This document shows positions 8,548 to 17,373 of a DNA stretch of 44,757 nt, one piece after another. The position numbers were made by a program, and so were the translations under genes. Positions within the stretch are counted from its first letter, which is position 1. Every line of letters starts with the position of its first letter. The notes below the pieces were generated by a model. It made no database searches, was not told the DNA's origin, and saw only the letters and a program-made list of their open reading frames with translations. Location: NCBI GenBank assembly GCA_018645085.1, contig JABGPG010000238.1:11699-56455 (forward strand). The letters are read 5' to 3'. This DNA comes from Deltaproteobacteria bacterium. GTDB lineage: Bacteria > SAR324 > NAC60-12.

Positions 8548-10400
8548 TGCGACATGACTCTATCCGCCATCTCGTTTTTCCAACATTTGGCTCAATCTTA
8601 CTGATTGTGGTTTTGATTTGCGGGGGCATACTTTATACAGCAAACGGCGATGCATCACGTGACAGTCTGATCACACAAATGCTGATAAATGCCATCATCG
8701 TGCTTGGTATTCAAATTTACATCGGAAACACAGGAGTTTTATCCTTTGGGCACATCGGTTTCGGAGCGATTGCCGGATATACATTTGCTATTTGTGCCAT
8801 TTCTCCTGCACGTAAAATGATGCAAATTCCTGATGCTCCGTTTGGACTGGCGAATGTTGACTTGACCCCTTTAGCGTCAGGAATAATCGCAGTTGGTCTA
8901 ACAGTAGCGTTGGCATTTTTTGTCGGCATGGCACTTTCACGTGCAGGTGTCCGTTCAGGTGCAGTATCAGCAGTTGTGATTACTTTGGCCCTACTGTTTG
9001 TCGTTCACGAAGTAGCTCGAAACTGGACAGATCTGACCCGTGGAGGGAAGATAGGCCTTTCTTTCAGCCCTTTTGGTAATGCAACTCTTGAAGGGAAAAA
9101 CTGGATTTACGTATTTTTGTTTTGTGCGGTTTTGCTGGCTAGACTATTCAAGGAAACGCGAATTGGCCGTTTTGCGCAGTGCGTGCGTGAAGACGATCTT
9201 GCTGCGCGGACGATGGGAATTGATCCAGCAATTCAGCAAATGTGGGCTTTAATTATTTCAGTAGCCCTAGTGTCGGTTGGATCGACCTTAAGAGTTTTTG
9301 AGTTAGGTAGCATCAATCCAAGGTTGTTCTTTTTTGATTATACATTATTGACGCTCACCATGCTAATAGTCGGAGGGCGTAACGGTATTACTGGTGCTTT
9401 GACCGGAGTAGTGATTATCACCATCGGTAGTGAACTGACTCGCAAATTGTCTGAATTGGATATTGTAGCATTGAGTTGGATTTTGCGTGAAGGTCTGACC
9501 GATTTATTTCTGGGCGGCGCTATGCTCGGATTTATGATTCTGCGGCCTGCCGGTATTTTAGGAGATTTTGAGTTTGATCATTGGCTGCACGAACGATTCC
9601 TCCATAGGCAAAAGAAAAAGACTTGGACATCGAAGGAAGAACAGATACGAAGCAAAGTTGTTAAAAAAAACCAAACCGTGTTGAATGTTGAAGGTGTCAG
9701 CGTTAATTTTGGCGGTTTTCGGGCACTGGGAAATGTAGAGTTGAAGGCTACCGGGGACGAAATCGTGGGACTGATTGGTCCCAACGGCGCGGGAAAAACG
9801 ACATTGCTGAATGTTATTACAGGACTTGTAGAACCAGATTCCGGGCGAGTCCAACTCGGTGAAAAGAATTTGACGGGAATGCAACCGCACGAAATTGCAA
9901 GATCTGGATTGGTACGCACCTTTCAAAATTTTCGGTTATTTTCAGACCTGAGTGTCCGTGAAAATATCGAGGTAGTCCACTTGATGGCCGGAAAGTACCG
10001 TTCTGCACAAACTCCGGATGTTGACACTTTGCTGTTTCAAGCGGGGCTTTGGGAGTTTCAAAGTTTAAGAGCTGCAGGTTTGGATTATGGAAATGCACGG
10101 CGGTTGGAATTGGCACGTGCTGTTGCCGCCGCACCGGATTTTCTTCTACTTGATGAGCCAACAAGCGGAATGGATGATAACGAATCAATGGCCATGATTG
10201 ACCAAGTACGGACAATGTCTTCAATGGTTGGTTCCGGAGTTGTTGTTATCGACCACGATTTGAATTTCATCACCGGAATTTGTGACCGGGTTTATGTGCT
10301 TGACCAGGGGTGTGTGATTGCCTCCGGAACACCTGCGGAAATTTCAGCCGATCCTGCAGTAAAAGTGGCGTATTTGGGTACAACTGCCGAAGCTGCCTGA
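8547..10400 (+). CDS. Fused permease-ATPase, LivM-LivG-like
   Basis: 617 aa. The N-terminal half is LivM-like (GNTGVLSFGHIGFGAIAGYTF). The C-terminal half is LivG-like (GPNGAGKTTLLNVITGLVEPDSGRV, GLVRTFQNFRLFSDLSVRENIEV, LLLDEPTSGM), joined by a Lys-rich linker. Confidence 0.88.
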   Translation: MRHDSIRHLVFPTFGSILLIVVLICGGILYTANGDASRDSLITQMLINAIIVLGIQIYIGNTGVLSFGHIGFGAIAGYTFAICAISPARKMMQIPDAPFGLANVDLTPLASGIIAVGLTVALAFFVGMALSRAGVRSGAVSAVVITLALLFVVHEVARNWTDLTRGGKIGLSFSPFGNATLEGKNWIYVFLFCAVLLARLFKETRIGRFAQCVREDDLAARTMGIDPAIQQMWALIISVALVSVGSTLRVFELGSINPRLFFFDYTLLTLTMLIVGGRNGITGALTGVVIITIGSELTRKLSELDIVALSWILREGLTDLFLGGAMLGFMILRPAGILGDFEFDHWLHERFLHRQKKKTWTSKEEQIRSKVVKKNQTVLNVEGVSVNFGGFRALGNVELKATGDEIVGLIGPNGAGKTTLLNVITGLVEPDSGRVQLGEKNLTGMQPHEIARSGLVRTFQNFRLFSDLSVRENIEVVHLMAGKYRSAQTPDVDTLLFQAGLWEFQSLRAAGLDYGNARRLELARAVAAAPDFLLLDEPTSGMDDNESMAMIDQVRTMSSMVGSGVVVIDHDLNFITGICDRVYVLDQGCVIASGTPAEISADPAVKVAYLGTTAEAA

Positions 10401-10624
10401 AAAATAAAATTGTTTTGTGGGAGAAGTATGTTAAGTAAATAGAATTATTAGAAACTAATGAATTCCTTCAAATACTCAAATTATTTATCTGTGGCAGTCA
10501 GTAATCTCCTTGTTTTTTAAAGTTATTACATTGCTGATGAACCGCTAAAAAGACCAAGACGAACCATTGCTTACAAAGCAAGAAATATATTTAAATTTAC
10601 TGCATTAATATCAATATTTCTCCC

Positions 10625-10643
10625 TATTGTCGAAATGACAATA
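10625..10643. promoter_or_regulatory. Perfect inverted repeat TATTGTC-GAAAT-GACAATA, candidate operator for the dehydrogenase/AOR module
   Basis: Seven-bp perfect arms in a 294-bp AT-rich intergenic gap, about 50 bp upstream of the 2Fe-2S subunit start. Confidence 0.45.
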
Positions 10644-10694
10644 TAAGGATTTCAAAGTTTATAAGAAGGCATCATTTCTATACAAAAAATCAAA

Positions 10695-10973
10695 ATGACA
10701 GCGACACGATACAAAAAAATCGAACGGGGCAAGCCCATCAGCATTATGGTCAACGGTGAAGCGATCGAAGCTTTTCACGGCGAAAGCATTGCTGCCGCAA
10801 TGCTGGCTTCAGGAAGAAGAGCTTTTCGTCATACGGTCAAAGGAAAACAAGCCCGTGGTTTCTTTTGTGGAATGGGTATGTGTTTTGACTGCATTGCCAC
10901 GGTTGACGGAGTTCCACATGTGCGGACATGTATGACTGAGGTTTCTCCTGATTGTGTTGTGGAACTGGAATAA
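10695..10973 (+). CDS. (2Fe-2S)-binding small subunit, HcnA / opine oxidase / sarcosine oxidase alpha N-terminal-like
   Basis: 92 aa: ISIMVNGEAIEAFHGESIAAAMLASGRRAFR...RGFFCGMGMCFDCIATVDGVPHVRTCMTEV, a plant-type ferredoxin-like 2Fe-2S motif. Confidence 0.82.
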   Translation: MTATRYKKIERGKPISIMVNGEAIEAFHGESIAAAMLASGRRAFRHTVKGKQARGFFCGMGMCFDCIATVDGVPHVRTCMTEVSPDCVVELE

Positions 10974-11106
10974 AATTCTTTAGTGTTATGGGATTCGACG
11001 GCACACGATTCTGTTAACCAAAGAGTTGATTAGATTCCAAAGTATAATTAGCTAAACTTATGAATTTCTTGAAAATTTAATTTTATTAAACATATAAATA
11101 TTAAAG

Positions 11107-12561
11107 ATGTTTGAAAAACCTGAACAAACGGATATAGCCATTATCGGGGCGGGGCCTGCCGGAGTTGCTGCTGCTGTTACAGCGGCACATGCAGGTGCGC
11201 AGGTTACGCTTCTGGATGAATCTCCTCGTGCAGGTGGTCAGTATTATAAACAACCGGCCTTGGACGCAAAAGACAAACAGTTCCCCCCGACGGTTGCTGA
11301 AAATATTCGCAAGGGTCGGGAATTGTTGAGCGATTTGCAACATTCAAATATCAATTTTCAGCACAGTACTTTGGTTTGGAATGTACTGCCGGAAGAGCGA
11401 ATTCTCAATTTGTATGGTCCACAAGGCGCACAAAACTTACAGGCAAAGCGCATCATAATTGCCGCAGGTGCCTACGAACGTGTAACTCCTTTTACAGGCT
11501 GGACAAAACCCGGAGTGACTACAGTTGGCGGTGCGCAGCTTTTATTGAAGTCGCAGGGATTGAAAATCGGACAACGTTTGCTTTTAGCCGGAACCGGACC
11601 TTTGCTTCAACTTGCGGCGGTGCAGTTTATGGAAGCAGGAATGGAAGTTGCGGCAATTCTGGAATTGCAGTCACGCAAGGAATTTTTGTTAAAAGCTCCT
11701 AAATTATGGGGACATTGGGACAAACTCGGGCAAGGAATGGCGAATCAGAAACGTTTGCTCGAAGCAGGGATTCCGTTTAAATTCGGCTACACCGTCGCAG
11801 AAGCTACAGGTGATGAAGAGGTAAACGGAGCGGTGATTATGAAAGTAAATGGGAAGGGAATTCCGGTTTTGGGAAGTGAAGAAACAATTGAAGTTGATAC
11901 TATTTGTTTGAATTACGGTTTTGCACCGGCGGTTGAATTAGCTCGTGTAGCAGGGTGCACAATGGTTTTTGATAAATATTTTGGTAGTTTTGCAATTGAA
12001 ACAAATGAGAACCTGGAAACCAGTGTCAATGCTTTTTTCGTAGCTGGAGAAACTCGGGGTATCGGCGGAGTGGAAGTTGCGTTGCTCGAAGGAAAATTGG
12101 CGGGAGCTATCGCCGGTAGTCAATTGGGATTCACTCCGAAAGTTGATGAAAGCAATTTACGAAAAGAACAACAACAGGCAAGGAAAGCGGTCGCTGCACT
12201 TGGTACTATGTTTCCGCTCAAATCCGGATTATGTAAATTGGTAAAGGACGAAGTTCCTGTTTGCCGATGTGAAGAAGTGACTGCTGGAGAAGTACGCAGA
12301 GCAATTGAAATGGGAGTAACTCAACTAAATCAATTAAAACCCTGGACCCGTGTCGGAATGGGACGTTGTCAAGGCAGGATTTGCGGAGGAATTCTGAATC
12401 AAATGTTGGCAGATGAAACTGGTGTGTCAATAAGTGAAATCCAGCCTTTCACGTCGAGAGCACCTATCAAGCCTGTGCCTATGGAATCAGTCGGTGGAGG
12501 GGATGATTCCGGCGAATTCACCTGGGAAGATCATGTAGGTTACGGAGCAGCGAGGACATGA
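11107..12561 (+). CDS. FAD/NAD(P)-binding oxidoreductase, HcnB / opine oxidase subunit A-like with C-terminal [2Fe-2S] BFD-like domain
   Basis: TDIAIIGAGPAGVAAAVTAAHAGAQVTLLDESPRAGGQYY; C-terminal VCRCEEVTAGEVRRAI...GMGRCQGRICGG. Confidence 0.82.
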   Translation: MFEKPEQTDIAIIGAGPAGVAAAVTAAHAGAQVTLLDESPRAGGQYYKQPALDAKDKQFPPTVAENIRKGRELLSDLQHSNINFQHSTLVWNVLPEERILNLYGPQGAQNLQAKRIIIAAGAYERVTPFTGWTKPGVTTVGGAQLLLKSQGLKIGQRLLLAGTGPLLQLAAVQFMEAGMEVAAILELQSRKEFLLKAPKLWGHWDKLGQGMANQKRLLEAGIPFKFGYTVAEATGDEEVNGAVIMKVNGKGIPVLGSEETIEVDTICLNYGFAPAVELARVAGCTMVFDKYFGSFAIETNENLETSVNAFFVAGETRGIGGVEVALLEGKLAGAIAGSQLGFTPKVDESNLRKEQQQARKAVAALGTMFPLKSGLCKLVKDEVPVCRCEEVTAGEVRRAIEMGVTQLNQLKPWTRVGMGRCQGRICGGILNQMLADETGVSISEIQPFTSRAPIKPVPMESVGGGDDSGEFTWEDHVGYGAART

Positions 12562-14282
12562 TAATGAAGAAACTTAAAGCAGATGTTATCATTATCGGTG
12601 GAGGAATTGTCGGCTGCACTACTGCATACAATTTGTCGCAACGCGGTGCTGATGTTTTACTGATAGAAAAAAATGGTATCGGTAGTGGTGCTACGGGGCG
12701 GTCCGGTGGAGGAATTCGTCAATCGGCCAGGGTTTCCAACGAAATTCCTTTGGCCATGGAAAGCGTGGCGTTATTTCCGGGATTGTCAGCTGAACTTGGG
12801 ATTGACATTGAATACACTCAGTCCGGTAATTTCAGGCTGGTCGAAATGCCCGACCATCTGCGTCCAATGCAAGTTGATGTCGCCCGGCAGCAATCGCACG
12901 GCTTGGATGTGCGTTGGCTTGGTGTAACGGATGTCCTGGAACTTGCTCCGGGACTGCGCTGGCAAAATATCATGGGGGCAAGCTATTGTCCTGATGATGG
13001 ACATTGTGATCCATTCCGCATGGTTTCAGGCTTTTTTCGTAAAGCAAAAGAATTCGGCACAAAGGTTTTACTAAACAGCGAGGTACAAAGCATTGAGCAA
13101 ACGGATGACGGAAAAGCCGTTGTCAAAACCAGCACACATTCCGTTCAAGCAGAAAAAGTGATTATTGCGGCAGGCTTTGGTTCGCAGGAATTATGTCAAA
13201 AAATAGGTTTGGATTTGCCTCTGCAAAATGTGCGTTACGAATCCATGGTTACAGAACCGCTGCCTCCGATTTTATCACAAATGTTCGGGGTGGCCAGCAG
13301 TGATTTGTTTTTCCGGCAGACGCAGAACGGTGGAATTCATTTTGGGGGGGGGCTGCTCGAGGAAGAAGATGAGGAAGACACCAAGACTACCCGAGATAAT
13401 TTAAACATGGCTGTGGCGCATATTTCCCGACTAGTCAAGGACTTGGGAAAAACCAACTTGCTGCGGACATGGGGAGGACTTGATCCGAGTACTCCTGATG
13501 GTATGCCGATCCTCGATTATCTCAATGAAAACGTCTTGCTGGCCACAGGTTTTTGCGGACACGGCTTGGCGCTGGGACCCATTGTCGGAAGATATTTAGC
13601 GGAATGGATATCCAGCGGCCAACTTCCGGAAGCACTGGAACCATTCAAGCGGAACCGTTTTGACGGTTGGCTCCAAACTAAATGGACCCCCTCTGGTGCA
13701 TTTGCGGCAGTTTTAGCAACCGAAGACACTCAGACTTCCGGAAGAGGAACTGTTGGATCCGGGATCCCGTTTATGACACCGCCGGAATATGATGATTCGG
13801 AAGATGAAGGTTTGCATAAATTATTGTCGGTGAATCCGGAAATGTGTACCGGCTGCCGGATGTGCGAAAGTGCGTGTTCCATTGAACACGAAAAAATGGT
13901 TCGCCAAACTGGTTTACGGATTCAGGTGGCTTATCCGAGTGATGACTTTTTTCTGCCGATTATGTGCATTCATTGCGAAGAAATGCACTGCATGGAGGCT
14001 TGCGTATACGATGCTTTGGAAATCAACGATTATGGAATTGTTTCAGTTGTTGATGAAAATTGTATAGGCTGCATGCTCTGTATTCCGGCCTGTCCCACTG
14101 GAGGAATAACGTATGTAGACAGCAAAGAAACAGTTGTCAAATGCAATCTATGTGGTGGGAATCCGGCTTGTGCCAAATATTGTCCCACACAAGCAATTAC
14201 CTTCCGTCCGATTGATGATGAAATCCGTGAAAAAATGGAGACTGTGATGAGCAAACATCTTGATTCACGAATAGAAAAGTAA
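12558..14282 (+). CDS. FAD-dependent (DAO-family, HcnC/opine oxidase subunit B-like) oxidoreductase fused to a four-cluster [4Fe-4S] polyferredoxin
   Basis: N-terminal ADVIIIGGGIVGCTTAYNLSQRGADVLLIEK...GATGRSGGGIRQ (DAO). C-terminal CTGCRMCESAC, CIHCEEMHCMEAC, CIGCMLCIPACP and CNLCGGNPACAKYCP: 16 Cys in four cluster motifs. Confidence 0.85.
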   Translation: MIMKKLKADVIIIGGGIVGCTTAYNLSQRGADVLLIEKNGIGSGATGRSGGGIRQSARVSNEIPLAMESVALFPGLSAELGIDIEYTQSGNFRLVEMPDHLRPMQVDVARQQSHGLDVRWLGVTDVLELAPGLRWQNIMGASYCPDDGHCDPFRMVSGFFRKAKEFGTKVLLNSEVQSIEQTDDGKAVVKTSTHSVQAEKVIIAAGFGSQELCQKIGLDLPLQNVRYESMVTEPLPPILSQMFGVASSDLFFRQTQNGGIHFGGGLLEEEDEEDTKTTRDNLNMAVAHISRLVKDLGKTNLLRTWGGLDPSTPDGMPILDYLNENVLLATGFCGHGLALGPIVGRYLAEWISSGQLPEALEPFKRNRFDGWLQTKWTPSGAFAAVLATEDTQTSGRGTVGSGIPFMTPPEYDDSEDEGLHKLLSVNPEMCTGCRMCESACSIEHEKMVRQTGLRIQVAYPSDDFFLPIMCIHCEEMHCMEACVYDALEINDYGIVSVVDENCIGCMLCIPACPTGGITYVDSKETVVKCNLCGGNPACAKYCPTQAITFRPIDDEIREKMETVMSKHLDSRIEK

Positions 14283-14293
14283 CAGGGAAAATT

Positions 14294-16129
14294 ATGTACT
14301 ACGGATACACCGGAACCATCTTGCGGGTTAATTTGACGCATGGCGAAGTTACAAAAGAAGCACTCGATCTCAAAATGGCAGAAGAATTTGTCGGTGGACG
14401 CGGCTTAGCTTCCAGATTGCTCTGCGCAGAGATTGATCCTGAGATTGAAGCTATGAGTCCGGAAAATCCGCTGATCTTCGGAACAGGACCTTTGACTGGA
14501 ACGGGAGCACCGGCGACTGCGCGTTATGTCGTAGTTTGTAAAGCACCGTTGACTGGAACCATCGCTTGCTCCAATTCCGGAGGCTTTTTTGGACCAGAAA
14601 TAAAATTTGCCGGTTATGACGCACTGATTATTGAAGGCGAGTCTCCTGAACCAGTTTATCTGTGGATCCAGGATGATCGAGTTGAAATACGTTCTGCTTC
14701 ATTATTATGGGGAAAAACTCCCGTTGAGACAGAAAGCACTCTACAGAAGCTGACTCATCCGGCTTCGAAAATCGCCTGCATCGGTCCCGGTGGAGAAAAG
14801 CTGTCTTTGATGGCCGGAATCGTCAATGACAATTATCGTCTCGCAGCGCGAAGTGGAGTTGGTGCTTTGATGGGTAAAAAGAAGCTGAAAGCAATTGCTA
14901 TACGCGGAACCGGAGGAGTGAATCTCGCTGACCCCGAACAGTTTTGGAAAGCATCAATGGACATGCATGCTAAAATTACTGGAGATCCTGTTTCATTTGG
15001 AAGTTTCCGGGCTTACGGTACTGCCAGCCTTGTTAATTTGATCAACGAAATGGGGGCTTATCCCACCCGTAATTTTCAATCAGACACATTTGAAGATGCG
15101 GTAAAAACGGGAGGAGAAGCGATTACAGAAGATATTTTAGAACGTAACCGTGCCTGTTTCGCCTGCCCGATTTCCTGCACCCGGGTGACAGAAGTTAAAG
15201 AGGGACCGTACAAAGGCCGCGGTGAAGGGCCTGAATACGAATCTACCTGGTCTTTAGGCGCTCTCTGCGGGGTTTCGAATCTAGAGGCCGTGGCAAAAGC
15301 AAATTATCTTTGCGGAGATTACGGCATCGACACTATTTCCACCGGAGCGACTATTGCTTGTGCGATGGAGCTTTTTGAAACCGGTGCTTTGTCAGAAAAA
15401 GAAATTGGTTTCCCTCTGCGTTTTGGCGATGAGGCAGCAATGGTGCGAGCAGTTGAAATGACAGGCAAGCGCGAAGGGTTTGGTGATATTTTAGCGGACG
15501 GAAGTTATCGATTGGCTGAACGTTACGGACATCCTGAATTTTTCATGGGCGTAAAAAAACTGGAAATGTCCGCTTACAGCCCCAGAGTTTTTCAGGGTAT
15601 GGCGCTTCAATACGCCACCTCCAACCGTGGAGCGTGTCATGTGCGTGGCAATACTGTAGCTGCTGAACTGTATGGAATTCCACGTTATATGCCTCCGGAA
15701 GTTTTGGAGCAAAAAGAAGAAATGGTGCGGCGTCCATTCCAAAACTCCACTGCTTTTGTGGATTCCACCGGAATTTGTCTTTTTACAAAATTTGCAATAA
15801 CGCACCGTGAAATTTGTGCCTTGCTGGCTCCGGCTACCGGTATTGATTTTAACTTCGACCGCTCGATTGTTCAGGGCGACCGCATCTGGAATTTAGAACG
15901 CATGTTTAACCTTCGCGCCGGATTCACCGCTGCGGATGACAAACTACCCGCCCGCGTGAGTGAACCTTCTCCTGACGGACCGCGTGCCGGCAGCCGCGCA
16001 ATTCTGCAAAACCACATTCAAACCTACTATCAATTACGTGGTTGGGATGAAGAAGGCCGCCCCACTCGTTCAAAGTTGAAAGAGCTAAATTTAGAAGACT
16101 TCTGGAACGTCTGCAGCGAACATGATTAA
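14294..16129 (+). CDS. Aldehyde:ferredoxin oxidoreductase (AOR) family, W/Mo-bis-pterin enzyme
   Basis: 611 aa: MYYGYTGTILRVNLTHGEVTKE...FVGGRGLASRLL, LIFGTGPLTGTGAPATARY, SNSGGFFGPEIKFAGYDALIIEG, CFACPISCTRV ([4Fe-4S]), DSTGICLF. Confidence 0.9.
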   Translation: MYYGYTGTILRVNLTHGEVTKEALDLKMAEEFVGGRGLASRLLCAEIDPEIEAMSPENPLIFGTGPLTGTGAPATARYVVVCKAPLTGTIACSNSGGFFGPEIKFAGYDALIIEGESPEPVYLWIQDDRVEIRSASLLWGKTPVETESTLQKLTHPASKIACIGPGGEKLSLMAGIVNDNYRLAARSGVGALMGKKKLKAIAIRGTGGVNLADPEQFWKASMDMHAKITGDPVSFGSFRAYGTASLVNLINEMGAYPTRNFQSDTFEDAVKTGGEAITEDILERNRACFACPISCTRVTEVKEGPYKGRGEGPEYESTWSLGALCGVSNLEAVAKANYLCGDYGIDTISTGATIACAMELFETGALSEKEIGFPLRFGDEAAMVRAVEMTGKREGFGDILADGSYRLAERYGHPEFFMGVKKLEMSAYSPRVFQGMALQYATSNRGACHVRGNTVAAELYGIPRYMPPEVLEQKEEMVRRPFQNSTAFVDSTGICLFTKFAITHREICALLAPATGIDFNFDRSIVQGDRIWNLERMFNLRAGFTAADDKLPARVSEPSPDGPRAGSRAILQNHIQTYYQLRGWDEEGRPTRSKLKELNLEDFWNVCSEHD

Positions 16130-16367
16130 TGTTACTGTAAAACTCAGCGCCGATTTGCGTCGTTATCGTCCAGCTCTAAGAATTGATGAATCCCTGCCAC
16201 TTTCAGTCCCGGAAGAGACGACTTTGCTGGAACTCCTCTCAGAAATACTACAAATTCCAGCCCATGCGATCGCCATTCCAATTGTCAACGGAGTTAAGTG
16301 TAAACTCAATCAAAAACTGGTAGAAGGTGACCGGGTAGCCTTCTGGCCGCCGATGGCGGGGGGCTAG
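16122..16367 (+). CDS. MoaD/ThiS-family sulfur carrier protein
   Basis: 81 aa beta-grasp-like protein ending ...DRVAFWPPMAGG (C-terminal GG). Overlaps the AOR gene. Confidence 0.8.
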   Translation: MINVTVKLSADLRRYRPALRIDESLPLSVPEETTLLELLSEILQIPAHAIAIPIVNGVKCKLNQKLVEGDRVAFWPPMAGG

Positions 16368-16566
16368 TTTTATGTCTAATTTCTTTTCTTTGCAAGATTG
16401 ATCAGAAGTAGAAACATAAAATTGTTTGTCTACAGCTATTATACAGCTGGCAAACTAAGACATTATAAACTCGATTTGTTAAGCTGAGTGTTTTAAACTT
16501 ACGAGCAGAATTTAATAGTGATTCATCTGCAAATGAAGGCAGGCTGGAGTCAGCAAAAAAATTAGT

Positions 16567-16611
16567 AGTGTTTTTTCAGTAATTCATTTTATTCTTTACT
16601 GAAAAAAAACT
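16567..16611. repeat. AT-rich imperfect inverted repeat, possible bidirectional terminator
   Basis: agtgttttttcagtaa ... ttactgaaaaaaaact, between the MoaD-like gene and efp. Confidence 0.4.
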
Positions 16612-16645
16612 CTAAAATTAGTTAATTTTCACTGAAAGAATATAA

Positions 16646-17206
16646 GTGTACGAGACATCAGATATTAGAAAAGGGCTGCGCTTTGAGATGGATGGAGATC
16701 CATTTGTTGTAGTGGATTTTCAGTTTGTTAAACCGGGAAAAGGAACAGCGTTTACACGGACTAAAATCCGTAACATGATAAGCGGCGCAGTACTTGACCG
16801 TACATACAAGTCAGGTGAAAAACTCAAACCTGCTGATACAGAAGACCGGCAAATGCAGTTTTTGTATAATGACGGTGAATTCCATTTTATGGATAATAAC
16901 AACTATGAACAGGTGAGTCTGGAAAGCAGTGCTGTCGGTGACGCGGTGAATTATCTGACTGAAAATATGCTGATTGAAGTTGGTTTTTTCAAGGGCCGTT
17001 CAATCGGATTAAGCCTGCCGAATTTTGTTGTTCTGGAAGTTACAGAAACTGCTCCCGGAGAAAAAGGGAACACAGTCACTGGAGCTTCTAAACCGGCCGT
17101 AGTGTCAACTGGTTACAGTGTCAATGTGCCTTTATTCGTCAATGAAGGAGATCAACTTCGGATTGATACACGAACCGGTGAATATGTGGAGCGAGTCAAG
17201 GGCTAG
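16646..17206 (+). CDS. efp: Elongation factor P
   Basis: DIRKGLRFEMDGDPFVVVDFQFVKPGKGTAFTRTKIRNMISGAVLDRTYKSGEK...; GTG start. The modified-lysine region is PGKGTAF. Confidence 0.95.
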   Translation: MYETSDIRKGLRFEMDGDPFVVVDFQFVKPGKGTAFTRTKIRNMISGAVLDRTYKSGEKLKPADTEDRQMQFLYNDGEFHFMDNNNYEQVSLESSAVGDAVNYLTENMLIEVGFFKGRSIGLSLPNFVVLEVTETAPGEKGNTVTGASKPAVVSTGYSVNVPLFVNEGDQLRIDTRTGEYVERVKG

Positions 17207-17373
17207 TAGATCGTCCAGTTTGTCCTGTGAGGATGTGGCGTTCCCGGAGCGTAGTTATTCCGCCTATTCGAAAGAAAGTTGAAGTGAAATTTCCGGTCTG
17301 TTATCTGTTTCTGCTCAGTTCACTTCCATAAAAAGTTCATTATAATCCTCCTTTTTACCAGCCTTAATCAAAG

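Noticed and set aside
9558-10224. Minus-strand ORFs of 113-135 aa opposite the livMG fusion
   Set aside because: Shadow ORFs across a well-supported ABC ATPase domain.
16567-16611. Strong Rho-independent terminator before efp
   Set aside because: The stem is nearly all A/T without a GC-rich core, so I only report it as an inverted repeat.
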